Shown piece by piece: positions 31,626 to 42,327 of a stretch of DNA of 64,000 bases. The position numbers were made by a program, and so were the translations under genes. The notes under the pieces are model-generated. The model saw only the letters and a program-made list of their open reading frames with translations, searched no databases and was not told where the DNA came from. How positions within the stretch are numbered: position 1 is the stretch's first letter; the number at the start of each line of letters is the position of its first letter. The stretch is from Ceratobasidium sp. AG-K (Eukaryota; Basidiomycota; Agaricomycetes; Cantharellales; Ceratobasidiaceae): assembly GCA_037039685.1 (NCBI GenBank), contig JAWNGF010000007.1, positions 1,736,001 through 1,800,000 of the forward strand, in the 5' to 3' direction.

Positions 31626-33144
31626 CTATCAGGCCCTGAGGATTAGACCCAGACTCTCTACCACTTATCACTCTGAGACGGATGGCCAGACGGAACAAAT
31701 CAACCAAATGGTAGAGGCCTTTCTGCGGACCTACATATCCTTTAGACAGCATGATTGGGCTTCTTTGCTTCCCTTTGCCGAATTTGTGTATAACAATTCC
31801 TTCCACTCTAGCATCGGCATGACCCCTTTCTTCACCAACTTGGCTCGTCACCCCTCCATTGATGGCACACCATTAGAAGACGGTTCAGTTCCAGAAGCCT
31901 TGGCTCACACCCAGCGCATCCACGACAACCTGGAAGAAGCCAAAGCAAGCCTGACCCTGAGTAAAGAATGGGACAAGGAATATGCGGACCAACAGCGTCT
32001 AGAGGATCCCTTCATCATTGGGGACAAAGTTTGGCTTAGTCATGATCACATCTCTTTGAATTGACCATCAATCAAACTTTCTCACAAGCGTCTGGGTCCC
32101 TTCACAATCTTGGAAGCAGTTGGAAGGAATGCGTACAAACTGGAACTCCCACCATCCATGACCATACATCCGGTAGTCAACGTATCCCGCCTTGCCAAGT
32201 ATGAAGAAGATGAGATTGAGGGACGTGTTATTGAACCACCACCACCCATTGAGACCCCTGAGGGTGAGGAAGAATATGAAGTTGAACACATCCTGTCCTC
32301 TGAGGTGGAAAGAGGAATCCTCAAGTACTACGTCAAGTGGAAGGGCTACACATCAGAACACGATTCCTGGGAACCGGTGGAGAACCTTGGCAACGCATCA
32401 GAACTCATTAGTGAGTTCCAGAGGGAACATCCAGAAGCCATCAAGGGAGTCACCAAGGTTACAAGGAAGCGTCGCCATGAGGAGACAAAGGACGATTCAA
32501 CTGCTGAAGAAAAGGAAGAGCGGCCCATTCGGCGTTCCAAACATATTAAAGAAGTGGCGGGAGTCCAAGCTCCCCACCAAAAAGTTTTTACTTCCCTCTC
32601 CTGTTCGCTTAACACATCCACCCCTTGTATTCACACTCCTGCACCATGCCTGCCCCCCTGCCAATCCTCCAACTTGTTCATGGTCCGCGTCTATGACAAC
32701 CTCTATACCTGCTCCAGGTCCTTCAAGCGGACGCTTGAACCCACCTGCGACGAGGGCCGTTATTGGCACTCAGGCCTCCAGCAGGCCTTCTACTTCATTG
32801 TCTCTGGCCGCTATTGGTCAGCTCGTGCCCCCCGCTCCTTCATGGGCAAGCCCCTCATGCGCTGGCGCAACTGGATCGCCCTCGACGCCCAAGACATCCA
32901 CAATGCAGTTTGCATCATGGATGCCTTGCGCAAGGCCCGTCTCGGCCACCCATTTGAGGTCATTGACCTCACCCAGGACGACGAATGTGCCGACCCCATC
33001 ATCGACTTGACGGACAAGGAGGATTGCGGTTGGTGGAAGGGAAATGGGACGGCTGAGGACCCATTTGTGTTGGATGATGGGGCGGAGTTTGTGCTTGTGG
33101 CCCGCGGGCCTTCTGATATGTCTGTTTTGCCTCTTTCCGAATAG
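31626..33144 (+). pseudogene. pol: Element C pol, part 3: integrase C-terminus and chromodomain, running into ORF3
   Basis: Resumes integrase at the catalytic-Glu region (T-D-G-Q-T-E-Q-I-N), with a GPF module and a chromodomain (32270-32430: E-E-Y-E-V-E, V-K-W-K-G-Y, S-W-E-P). All three aromatic cage positions are present. TGA at 32062-32064 replaces the Arg/Asp-Arg seen in G. The same frame continues past the chromodomain through the ORF3 region to 33142-33144. Confidence 0.88.
32646..33144 (+). pseudogene. Element C accessory ORF3, frameshifted near its start
   Basis: ATGCCTGCC at 32646 marks the ORF3 start as in families A and F, but its frame ends after 16 codons. A run of six Cs at 32653-32658 follows the ATG, and a one-base slip there would join it to the downstream frame. 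The downstream part ends with two tandem motifs, V-I-D-L-T (32959-32973) and I-I-D-L-T (32998-33012), each followed by acidic residues: the pattern of SUMO-interaction motifs. Function unknown. Confidence 0.6.
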
Positions 33145-33152
33145 GCTCTGAC

Positions 33153-33168
33153 CTAGAAGGGGGGGTAG
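33153..33168 (+). promoter_or_regulatory. Polypurine tract of element C
   Basis: CTAGAAGGGGGGGTAG just before the 3' LTR; duplicated at 23684-23700. Confidence 0.82.
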
Positions 33169-33590
33169 TGTCACGACCTTTTGTTCTTGTTGTTTGTTAC
33201 TCTGTTTGGTCTCGTTCTGCTCACCTTGGCGCATTTAGTCGCTATTATGTAAGCCATGACCGCGGGACATGCTTGCCTGGCTAGCTTCACTTGCTCCTCG
33301 TTCTCCATGGACTTGTCACGCCTCCTTTGTTCTGCCCTTGCTTCTCTCGGACTCCTGCCACTTCCCCTTTGTTGCATACTCTCTATTGTACATAGCCACA
33401 CTAGGTAGTACACATACCAGCAACACAAGTCTTGCTACCACAAGACTTGTTCTCTTGTTGTTTCCCCATCACTCCCCGCGTGACTCACTTAGGCCTTAGT
33501 GGCCGCCCATTCGACCTTTGCCATTGTCCCAACACCCATCCTCACTGCCTGTGGAGTCTTGGCCTCCAAGGTTTGGTGAGGGTTGTGACA
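33169..33590 (+). repeat. Element C 3' LTR
   Basis: 422 bp, TGTCACGACC to GGTTGTGACA (TGTCAC/GTGACA inverted ends). The sequence right of it is ORF3 of element F. Confidence 0.94.
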
Positions 33591-34403
33591 GTAGGCCTCA
33601 AGGACATTGGCATCGCATGGCATTTGGTCAGCTGGGGGGTGTGGGTCCATTTTGGCAATGGCGTTGCCAACATCTGCAATAAGGGCCTCGATGTTTGCCT
33701 GGGCTTTGTCCCAAGTGGCCTCCCATTCCTGTTTGACGTCGTTCCCTGTGTTGGAACTCGGGGGAGCAGGGGGGACTTTGATGGCCTCCTTGTTGTTGTC
33801 TTCCATAGGCTGTCCTGCCAAGTTGACAAAGCCACGTCCATCAGCGCAGTCCGTTGGCCATCCTGACTCAAAGTCCGTAGTGCATGGGCGCCACCAGATT
33901 CCCTCCTCATTGCGATGCCCGTTGGCAAGGGCGAGGCGAGGGTCTTCTTCTTGTTTGAACCACTGGTCCCCTTCCCACTTGTACCCGGTGTCCTGGTTCC
34001 AGGCGTCCTTGCTTTTGAGGACCACATTGTGGACTGTAAGTCCAATGCAGCCACGGCAGTGGTAGTACTTGCTGCAGCCGATGTCTGTGGGATTGGAGGG
34101 CTGAGTATCTGGGTGGCTGACCCAAAGCAGGGAGCCAAGTCGAGGGACGATGAGGGACTTGCGTTCCTTGTCCCACTTGATGGTTGCTCATTCTTGCAGG
34201 GGTATGTACCCAAGTTGGACGCCTGGTTCAAGCTGCTTGGCCAGGGCCTTGGCCTCATTGAGGGACCAGGGAGCAGTATCCCTGTTGTTGACAGTGTACT
34301 TGCCTGTTCCAGTGAGCATGAGGGCCTTCTTGTAGGCCCTAGCCTTCTTGTATTCCGAGGACCAGGAGCAGGTGGCAGAGGAGACAGTGCAGTAGGCAGG
34401 CAT
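33591..34403 (-). pseudogene. Element F accessory ORF3, truncated by element C
   Basis: Starts ATGCCTGCC (34401-34403) like ORF3 of families A and C. A TGA at 34188-34190 interrupts it; the same frame continues past it. A C-R-G-C motif near 34050-34070 is followed by V-H-N-V-V-L, comparable with C-R-G-C then S-E-V-V-L in family A. The end is Trp- and acid-rich and is cut by element C. It supports a divergent ORF3 family shared by these elements. Function unknown. Confidence 0.6.
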
Positions 34404-35332
34404 CTTTGTTCAAAAGCTAAAGAGTTTTTTGCAAGGGGGGTAGTGTTTTGCAGAGTACTAGTAGTAGTTGGCTGAAAAGCTGGAGTGATAATTTCTGCTG
34501 CTTTCCCCTTTGCCTTTTTGTACTCTGAGGAAGTAAAATTCAGAGGAAGTGGGCCAGTGGGAAAGTCCTTCTGGAATCTTCTCATAACATGAGTCAGTTT
34601 GGCAAAGTTCTCCGCCGGTTCTTCAGTGTCTTCTAGAGGGCTATAGCCTTTCCATCTGATGTGGTATTTCAGCCCATCAGGGTCTCGATGCCAATCTACA
34701 ATCTTCTCTACTTCATATTCTTCTTCACCTTCTTCAGTCAAGATTGGTGGAGGACGGGGCTGATTTTGTTGGAAGTCTAGGTCTTTGGTGTAGGGAGTCA
34801 ACATGTTCCCATGGAAGATGTTGTGGATACGCATGGACTTGGGGAGATCGAGTTGGTAGGCGTGTGAAGAGATCTGTTTTTTCACAACAAAGGGGCCTGT
34901 CTTCTTGTTGTCAAGTTTTTTGCTTGGGCTTCTAGTGTTGATGTTGGTAGTCAGGAGCCAGACGTTGTCCCCTTCCTTGTATTGCGTCTTTGGGGTTTCT
35001 ACCCTAGATTGATGATATTCCATCAGAGCTTTTGTTTCCTCCCACACAGCCTGCGTATCTTTTGTCCATTTGTCTCCTTCTGGGGAGCGAGTCACATAGT
35101 ACTCAATAGACCATTTGGGAGTCATGTCATAGATGACTTCAAAGGGGGATTTGTTTGTAACTCGGTTTTTGTGGTTGTTGTGACAGAATTCCGCAATGGG
35201 TAACCATTTTGCCCAATCATCTTGTTTGTGATTTCCAAAGATGCGTATCCATCCTTCAAGCCACTGGTTTGTTCTCTCTACCAACCCATCTGTTTCAGGG
35301 TGGAAGGCAGTGGAGAATGTCCCTTGGATTCC
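33591..35332 (-). CDS. pol: Element F pol, 3' part: integrase C-terminus, chromodomain and tail
   Basis: Integrase from the catalytic Glu region (T-D-G-L-V-E-R), GPF module and a chromodomain near 34600-34760 (E-E-Y-E-V-E, I-R-W-K-G-Y; cage aromatics present, T-W-E-P replaced by D-T-E-E-P). Past the chromodomain the frame stays open for about 270 more codons across ORF3 until element C cuts in. It is in frame with the 5' part at 42742 once G is removed. Confidence 0.85.
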
Positions 35333-35746
35333 TGTCATGAGCTGACTAAGCTCAGACATTTTATTCTGATTTTATATCTTTTTTTCCGAACACTTTCCTT
35401 TTTTGGTACAAATGTCCTCTGGCGCTTAACTTGTATCATGTGATGTATTTGTCTTTTCATTTGATATTGGTGATGCTTCCGGAACTTCCAGAATGTCGAG
35501 TCATATCTCTTATCTCACTTATCATCGGTTGTACTCGGCTTTCCCACACTGATAGATGATGACATGGCCTTGATCCCTCATGTATATAAACCCAGAGGTC
35601 AAGCCGGTTAACAACAAGGCTTGACCTCCTCTCCACTAGGACTTGCTAAAATCAAATCCTCTTACTATCACTACTCCTTGGGTTCTAAGACTTGTCTAAG
35701 TCGAACCCCTTAACCTTTATATACCTAATTGACCCAAGTTGGGACA
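35333..35746 (+). repeat. Element G 5' LTR
   Basis: 414 bp, TGTCATGAGC to GGGACA. TATA box TATATAAA at 35583-35590; predicted start A35616, 33 nt from its first base. Confidence 0.94.
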
Positions 35747-35748
35747 TT

Positions 35749-35760
35749 AGGTCAAGCCTT
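35749..35760 (+). promoter_or_regulatory. Self-primer binding site of element G
   Basis: AGGTCAAGCCTT, 2 nt after the LTR, is the perfect complement of AAGGCTTGACCT at 35616-35627 in the LTR. Confidence 0.75.
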
Positions 35761-36220
35761 TTAAAAAGCATCAGCCTTAAAAGCTCCTGCTTTTCCACCA
35801 AGTAGATAGAACGTACACGGGAAAACGGGCATAGTACAATGGACAAAGAGCTATACTTGATATAGACCAGTAGTCCCACGTCGCTATACGCTGTCAGTGA
35901 ACCCAATCATTATCCTCTTTCGGGTCATAGCGGCTTTAGTCAGCTAAATACACCCTTACTCTGTTATACACTGTCGCTATCACACCCGCCCAAGGCTGTT
36001 GATAACTGATAAGATCAGATAAGGAGTATATAAAGCAAAAGCTTAGCGTCTAGCACCCTTCACATCCAAACCAACATCTCGAGGAAGCCAGATCCTCTCA
36101 AGTAAAACTGGAAAGTGGTCGGAGCACCACCCAAGTTAACACTCTGATCCATCAAGAACCACATCAACTTGTCGTTTCCATCAGTACGCACTAAAAAGGA
36201 ACTAATTAGTAACTAACTAA
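35761..36220 (+). other. Element G leader with an internal TATA box
   Basis: About 460 nt without a credible ORF. TATATAAAG at 36027-36035 resembles a second promoter downstream of the LTR. No AUG lies between it and the upstream ORF. Confidence 0.45.
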
Positions 36221-37044
36221 TTAACCTTAAAAGTGTTCCCCGCATTTTTTAGCCTCTGCAAAGCAGTCTTTAGACTAAAAGATTTTGTACTTGATCTAGA
36301 CACCAAAGTCGATGAATTAAACAGTCGAATTGAAGTACTAGAAGAAGATCAAGTTGAACAAGCAGAGGATTTAAGGGTCGAACGTACCAGAAACGACGAA
36401 AACCACAATCAACTCGAAGCCAATTATCAATCTCTTCATTCAAGGCTCGAGTTCATCGAAATTAACCTCGACAACACAAACAAGCAACAAGCCAATCAAG
36501 ATTGTGTCCAAAGCATAAATCTAGCTGACACCAATATTGAAGTCGAGCGCTTACAAGAACAAACCCGCGTCTTGATCGAAAATTGCGACCAACTTATTAA
36601 AATCCAAGAAAAACACACTCGAAAGGTCGAAAACCTCATCAACAACAACAAACGTCAGTGGCGTACTATCGAAACCCTTAAAGACAAAATCCAGGGCAAA
36701 TACTGTCATCTCGCAGCAGAAGTGCGTATTCCTATTAGCCAGGATTACCGCCTTCTAAATCACCTTAATACCATCGCACCCAACCCTTTTCAGTGGGACC
36801 AAGACCTCAACTCACACAGGAACAACACAGGGAACAGCTTAGACTAGAGTCCCTAAAACTCTTTATTGAAGACGTTCATCGCAACTACATATACGAACAG
36901 TATGACGAACTAGGAGTAATCAACGTGTTGTTCTTGGAAGACAAAAATCTTGAATTGGTATTTTTGAGAAGTTTGCGCATCATTAAAGACAGACGGGTTC
37001 GAAGAAGAATCCGTGATATTTTGTATGGCCTCGGATCCCAATAA
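36221..37044 (+). other. Element G upstream ORF (coiled-coil), no AUG, probably frameshifted
   Basis: A frame open from 36221 to 36847 encodes about 208 residues with strong heptad character (L-D-T-K-V-D-E-L-N-S-R-I-E-V-L) and no methionine at all. Around 36793-36847 a second frame continues with a basic, helical stretch to 37042-37044, suggesting one gene with a frame change. It precedes gag, which is unusual for Ty3-type elements; A, C and F have nothing like it. Expression might need a non-AUG start or splicing. No domain recognised. It could also be captured host DNA. Confidence 0.5.
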
Positions 37045-38422
37045 ATCTACCTTTTTCCCCCACTCCAATATGTCGAGAGCCCCATCACCTAGTCAAGGGG
37101 GATTTACCCAAATTTCAGCAACATCCGGACCCGATGTAGTTGCACATGCAATCAATGCCTTAATAGACAAAGTGCGAAAAATTATCGGTCATATTAATGC
37201 CTTAAATGGTATCACCTCTACCCTAGAACAGGGAATCGACAATAACGTTGCAGATATCCTTGCAATTCAAAGTCAAACTGCACAAATTGCACCCCTTCAC
37301 CAATTAATGAATGCAGTGTCTCAGTCACTTGCAAACCTGGGTGCAACACCCTCCACCACTGCGTCAACAACCACCCCAGGATACAAACTCAAAATGCATC
37401 CCCCAGAAGAATTTTCTGGAGATGTAGATAAATTTGATGAGTTTAAGTCGCAATGTACTTTGTACATAAATCATACATCCCCACAAGCAACCACAGAACA
37501 AAAAATCACTTATATCATGGGTTATTGCAAGGGGCCTGCCTATGTATGGATGCAACCTGGAATTGATGTAGACACGGCAAGAAGGGGAGCAACAAATTGG
37601 CTACACGACATGGATGAATTCTGGAACAAAATGCAAGCTAGGTTTGGCGATGTTCACAAGATCAACCAATATAGACAACTATACAAGAAATTGATCCAGA
37701 AAAACTCTGTCCAAGATTATCTGCGGGACTTCGTTACTTATTCATCGGTACTCGGGTACACTGATCGAGTACTTCGTGATGATTTCTATGACGGTCTTAA
37801 GGATGAAATCAAGATGGCCATGGTGTCACAGAACTTTAAACCCCATGAAGCAACAAGGACATTCAACCAAGTTCGCAAAAGAGCCCTGGAAATTGATTCC
37901 ACAATGAATGCCATTAATGCACCAAAGAAATTGCAAAGCCCACAAACCAGCACTTCGAAACAAACTACTTCCAAGACAACCACAAGCACTCCAAATACCT
38001 CACTGGGTCAAAGATTCAACGTAAACGATCATGTCTTTATGTCAAAACCTACAGGGGGGGTGCAATACGGCAAAATCTCAAGCATTACCAGAAACGCCAA
38101 GGGCCATCCAGTTCCACAGATCTCCTGGGACGATGGGACAAAAGGAAATGTCCCTTTTGGAGCGATTCAAAAAGACACCCAAACCAGTACCTTCAACGCT
38201 CCTATCATTCAAACACCCAAATCGTCCACTCCTGCTAAAGACCCTAATGCAATGGATCTTGATGGAAAAGGAAAGGGACCAATGATTTGCTTCACCTGCG
38301 GCGGCAAAGGACACTCAGCAAGAGTCTGTCCTTCCAAGAACACAGCCTCAGGGTTTGAAGCTCAGATTGAAGAAATCTCTTCAGACATTGAATCGGGAAA
38401 AGACGTCACCAAGGCTTATTAA
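37025..38422 (+). CDS. gag: Element G gag, intact
   Basis: From ATG 37025 (a second in-frame ATG at 37070) to TAA 38420-38422. Capsid region about 37385-37900. Then a Thr/Ser-rich linker, a Tudor/SH3-like module (N-D-H-V-F...Q-I-S-W-D-D-G, about 38020-38150) and a zinc knuckle (C-F-T-C...H...C). No stops. It ends in S-G-K, whose codons form the frameshift heptamer. Confidence 0.88.
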   Translation: MASDPNKSTFFPHSNMSRAPSPSQGGFTQISATSGPDVVAHAINALIDKVRKIIGHINALNGITSTLEQGIDNNVADILAIQSQTAQIAPLHQLMNAVSQSLANLGATPSTTASTTTPGYKLKMHPPEEFSGDVDKFDEFKSQCTLYINHTSPQATTEQKITYIMGYCKGPAYVWMQPGIDVDTARRGATNWLHDMDEFWNKMQARFGDVHKINQYRQLYKKLIQKNSVQDYLRDFVTYSSVLGYTDRVLRDDFYDGLKDEIKMAMVSQNFKPHEATRTFNQVRKRALEIDSTMNAINAPKKLQSPQTSTSKQTTSKTTTSTPNTSLGQRFNVNDHVFMSKPTGGVQYGKISSITRNAKGHPVPQISWDDGTKGNVPFGAIQKDTQTSTFNAPIIQTPKSSTPAKDPNAMDLDGKGKGPMICFTCGGKGHSARVCPSKNTASGFEAQIEEISSDIESGKDVTKAY

Positions 38423-38441
38423 GGAGCCAAGTACTCGGTGA
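38395..38441 (+). promoter_or_regulatory. -1 frameshift cassette of element G
   Basis: GGGAAAA at 38395-38401 in phase G-GGA-AAA, spacer GACG, outer stem TCACC/GGTGA (38406-38410, 38437-38441), inner stem GGCT/AGCC (38413-38416, 38425-38428). The -1 frame is open into pol and meets the ATG at 38458. Confidence 0.68.
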
Positions 38442-38457
38442 TATATTAGCTAGTAAT

Positions 38458-41167
38458 ATGGATGAACTAGAAATCATGTCAATATCAAATGAAAACCAAT
38501 TATACCTTGATTTCACCGCTCATCCACTAGCTACAGCTCCTGATTCTAAGTCAGTTAACAGATCAAAAAAATTCTCTGGACAAGCACTCCTTGATTGTGG
38601 TGCAACCTCCTGTTTCATCAACCCTTCCCTAGCAAAAGAGGCAAACCTTCCCCTTTTCCAACACGAAAAACCAAAGACTCTGCGAGTTATAGATGGGCAA
38701 GAAGTTTTGTCTGGAAAAGTCACCCACTATACCAAATTAAAACTTGTCATGGGAACACATTCCAGCAAAATAGAATGTCATGTCACAAACATTGGAAGAC
38801 ACCCCATCGTACTTGGGATGTCATGGCTCAAGAAACATAACCCACAAATTAATTGGAAAAATAGGACAATTGCATACACAAGCGAATTCTGCTCAAAAAA
38901 CTGCCTAGAAATCCCATCTACACTCCAAATTGCAGCCGAAACCACATTACCAGAGGAATACAAAGAGTTTGCAGATGTATTCGACGAGTCCAGATTAGAA
39001 GAACTCCCCCCTCACAGGCCAACTGACATTACGCTCGACCTCCTACCAGAAGCTAAACTAAAACATGGCCCTATTTACAAAACATCCCCAGCTGAAGACA
39101 AAGAAATGAAGAAAGTACTAGAAACCCTTATCCGAAGGGGACACATTCAGATTTCTAAGTCTCCTTTGGCTTCCCCGGTTCTATTTGTCAAAAAACCACA
39201 TCCAGAAGATCCAAACAACCCAGAGTTACGCTTTTGCGTTGACTACAGATATGTGAATTCGCTATGCAAATTCAACGCAAGTGGAATACCTCTACTGGAC
39301 CAATGGTTAAGGGCCCTGGAAGGATTTGTCATTGGCACCACTCTAGACTTGGCACAGGGATTCCATCAAACCCAAATAGCAGCAGGCCATGAATGGAAAA
39401 CAGCATTCAAAACTCAATACGGCATGTATGAGTGGAAAGTCATGCCCTTTGGTCTCAAAAACGCTCCATCAAGCTTCCAGTCCCTAATGAACTCTATATT
39501 CAGGGACATTATGGGGGTTTTTGTACTCGTATACATTGATGATAACTTCGTCTTTTCCAAACGAGTCAAAGATCATCCAAGACACGTGAAAGAGGTGCTA
39601 AGAAGACTAAGGGAACACAAGTTGATTGCAAAATTGAGGAAATGCAAGTTCCACCAAACCAAACTGGACTGGGTAGGATTGGTTATTTCCAATAAAGGAA
39701 TCGAAACGGATCAGGAAAAGGTCACGGCGGCTATGAACTGGAAAGCACCCAAGAATGTCAAACAAGTTCAAGAGTTCCTAGGATTCGTCAATTTCTATCA
39801 AAGATTCATTCAAGACTTTGCTGGCAAAGCCAGACCTCTATATAACCTACTTAAAAAGGATCAAAAGTGGCAGTGGACAAGCAAAGAACAAGAGGCCATG
39901 AATGCACTAAAAGAAGCTCTTAAGGTGGCACCTGTAATGATGCAGCCCGATCAAAATAAGGAATTTTTCCTCGAGACAGATGCGTCAGGATTTGCCACAG
40001 GAGCAGTTTTATCTCAGAAGGATGAAGAAGGGAAATTACACCCTGTAGCTTTTCTTTCTAAATCACTAAATCTGGCTGAACAAAACTACGACATTTTTGA
40101 CAAAGAACTATTGGCAATCATTAGAGCCTTCAAAGAGTGGCGGCACTTACTTCAAGGCACAGAAAAAGCCATTCAAGTGATAACAGATCACAAAAATTTG
40201 GAATACTTCTCATCATCCAAACAATTGAACCAACGCCAAATCCGCTGGATGAATTTCTTGGTGGACTTCAACTTCCAAATCTTGTACAGGCCAGGAAACC
40301 AAAACAAAAAAGCAGACATTCTCTCGAGGCGATATGACCTAGAACCTTTGGGGGGGGTAGAGAACCAAGTTCTCCTCAAACCAGACATTTTTATTTTGGC
40401 TATTACCCCTGACCAGGAGATTAATGATCTAATCAGAGAAGCAATCCTCAAAGATCCCAGATTAGAGGAAGCCCACAATAAGCTGAGAAACGGAGAAAAA
40501 GTCAAAGATTGGGAATACAGAGAAGGACTCCTAATGTTCAAAGGAAAGATCTTTGTCCCCAAGGATGAAACCGTCAGAAACCTGATATTGGAATCGCGCC
40601 ATGACAATATTACAGCTGGGCATCCTGGACAAGCAAGAACATTGGAATTGGTCTCAAGAACTTACTACTGGCCAACCATGAAGAAATTTGTCAACTCTTA
40701 TGTGTCACACTGCGAAACATGCATTCGAGTTAAACCATCAAACCAACTCCCCACAGGACTACTGCGTCCTTTACATATTCCTGAGAGACCTTGGGAAGAG
40801 ATCTCCTACGACATGATTGTAGGGCTCCCAGAATCAGAAGGATATGATGCAATCTTGACAGTGGTAGATCGGTTCTCCAAGATGGCACACTATCTCCCTT
40901 GCAAATCAACGGCCACGGCAGTAGACATAGCCAATATCTTTGTTGCAAACATTTGGAAACTTCACGGCACCCCAAAAGCAACAGTCTCGGATAGAGGATC
41001 CACTTTCAACTCAAAGTTCATTAGGCATCTGTACAAATGGTTGGACGTAAAGCCTACCTTCAGCACAGCCTACCATCCAAGGACAGACGGACAGTCAGAA
41101 CGGGCAAACCAAGTTGTTGAAATCTTCATCAGGGCTTTTGTCAACCATAGGCAAAACGACTGGGTGG
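38458..41167 (+). CDS. pol: Element G pol, part 1 (PR-RT-RNase H-INT), open until solo LTR H
   Basis: Open frame from the frameshift site, first ATG 38458. Protease D-C-G-A (Cys for the usual Ser) at about residue 46; RT Y-I-D-D at about 359; RNase H T-D-A-S-G and T-D-H; integrase zinc finger (H-D-N...H, C-E-T-C); catalytic D, D and E (R-T-D-G-Q-S-E). The frame is cut at N-D-W-V by solo LTR H and resumes in frame at 41629. Confidence 0.92.
40350..40363 (+). promoter_or_regulatory. G-run between RNase H and integrase of element G
   Basis: A run of eight G followed by TAGAGA, at the same linker position as the possible central polypurine tract of element C. It does not match G's own 3' tract. 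Confidence 0.3.
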
Positions 41168-41623
41168 TGTCGTGAGCTAGCTCACTCCATCGGACTCGCC
41201 CACCGTCTAGCCCGCCTGTCTTCCGCTTTGTGTTATGTTCCCCGTTTCCGTTTGCCGCGTTGCCACCTTCTTGTGGTTGTTCTGTTACTTTGTGTAACGT
41301 GGCTGTGCTTTGTACGAGTCATGTCTGTTCATACAGCATGACTCACACAGACACTCCTGACTGGCTGTCTTGAATGACTCTTGTGGCTGCGCCTTGTATG
41401 ACTCGGCCGCTCTCTGAATATATATAGAGGACCAACAAGCCTGGTAACCCCAGCTTGTTTTGTCTCGTCGAACATCCCCTTTGAGTGACACTTTAAACCA
41501 CCCCTACCCTCAAGAGCCTACAGACACTTAAGTGTGTTGCGGTTCAAGAGGTCACTTAGGTCTTAGTGCCGTCCACTCACCATCGCGGCTTGTCTCATAG
41601 CCACCAAGAAGAAGCTTACGACA
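41168..41623 (+). repeat. Element H: solo family-A LTR, 5-bp TSD GGTGG
   Basis: 456-bp LTR alone, TGTCGT to ACGACA, flanked by GGTGG at 41163-41167 and 41624-41628. It is the usual product of recombination between the two LTRs of a complete insertion. Removing it with one GGTGG restores integrase of G. Confidence 0.95.
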
Positions 41624-41628
41624 GGTGG

Positions 41629-42317
41629 CCCTGCTCCCTATGGCAGAATTTGCTTACAACAATGGAATCCAAGCATCCACTGGCAAAACCCCTTTCCAAA
41701 TCTGCCAGGGTTTCAACCCTAGAATGAACATTGGGGAAGAATCAGACTATACTGTTCCTGAAGCTGATGCCCATGCAGAATTCCTGTTGAAAGGATATGA
41801 CAAAGTCAAAGGCACTCTCATTCTAGCAAATCAGTCCTATAAACACTACTTTGATAAAGGAGCCAAAGAACCAGAAGAGATAAACCCGGGAGATAAAGTC
41901 TGGCTTAATCATCAGAACATTTCCACAGACAGACCCTCAGTAAAACTCTCCCACAAAGTTTTAGGCCCTTACAAAGTAATGGAAAAAATAGGGACTCATG
42001 CCTTTAGACTGGAATTACCAAAATCAATGAAGGTTCATCCTGTCTTCCACGTCATGCTGCTCAAGAAATTCCACTCTGATCCCCACGGCCGCAAACCCGC
42101 TCAACCACCCCCTATTGTCACACAAGAATGAGAAGAAGAGTGGGAAGTCGAAGAGATCCTTAATTCCAAGAAAATCCGCCAACAACTCCACTATTACGTC
42201 AAGTGGAAAGGATCCTCTCATGCAGACAATTCTTGGCAATCAAAGGAAGATCTCAAGAACGCTCCTGAACTGGTTGATAAATTTCACAAACTCCACCCCA
42301 CTGCGCCAGGCCCTTAG
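41629..42317 (+). pseudogene. pol: Element G pol, part 2: integrase C-terminus and chromodomain, one TGA
   Basis: Integrase C-terminal part with the GPY module (L-G-P-Y-K-V), then TGA at 42129-42131 where related elements have Gly, then a chromodomain (W-E-V-E-E-I-L, V-K-W-K-G-S-S, S-W-Q-S). The third cage position is Ser and the first Trp, so methyl-lysine binding is doubtful. Ends at TAG 42315-42317, directly at the polypurine tract. Confidence 0.87.
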
Positions 42318-42327
42318 GAGGGAGTAA
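42315..42327 (+). promoter_or_regulatory. Polypurine tract of element G
   Basis: TAGGAGGGAGTAA before the 3' LTR; it overlaps the pol stop codon. Confidence 0.75.

Larger units (their letters stand above)
12124..33590 (+). mobile_element. Element C: older chromovirus split by A, D and E
   Basis: Plus-strand element with a truncated 5' LTR (interrupted by A), gag, pol in three pieces, an ORF3 region and a 422-bp 3' LTR. Removing D and E with one duplication copy each rejoins pol in frame at both places and leaves 7026 bp in the window. The two LTRs share about 97.0% over 302 bp (nine differences), older than D, E, B or L as nesting requires. Its right flank at 33591 is ORF3 of element F. Confidence 0.93.

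Noticed and set aside
32192..33010. 272-codon ORF in a second frame across the C chromodomain and ORF3 region
   Set aside because: Low-complexity, overlaps the clearly coding chromodomain frame and has no recognisable domain.
41168..41623. H as part of a complete element
   Set aside because: Both flanks are integrase of G joined by GGTGG duplications; no internal sequence remains, so it is a solo LTR.
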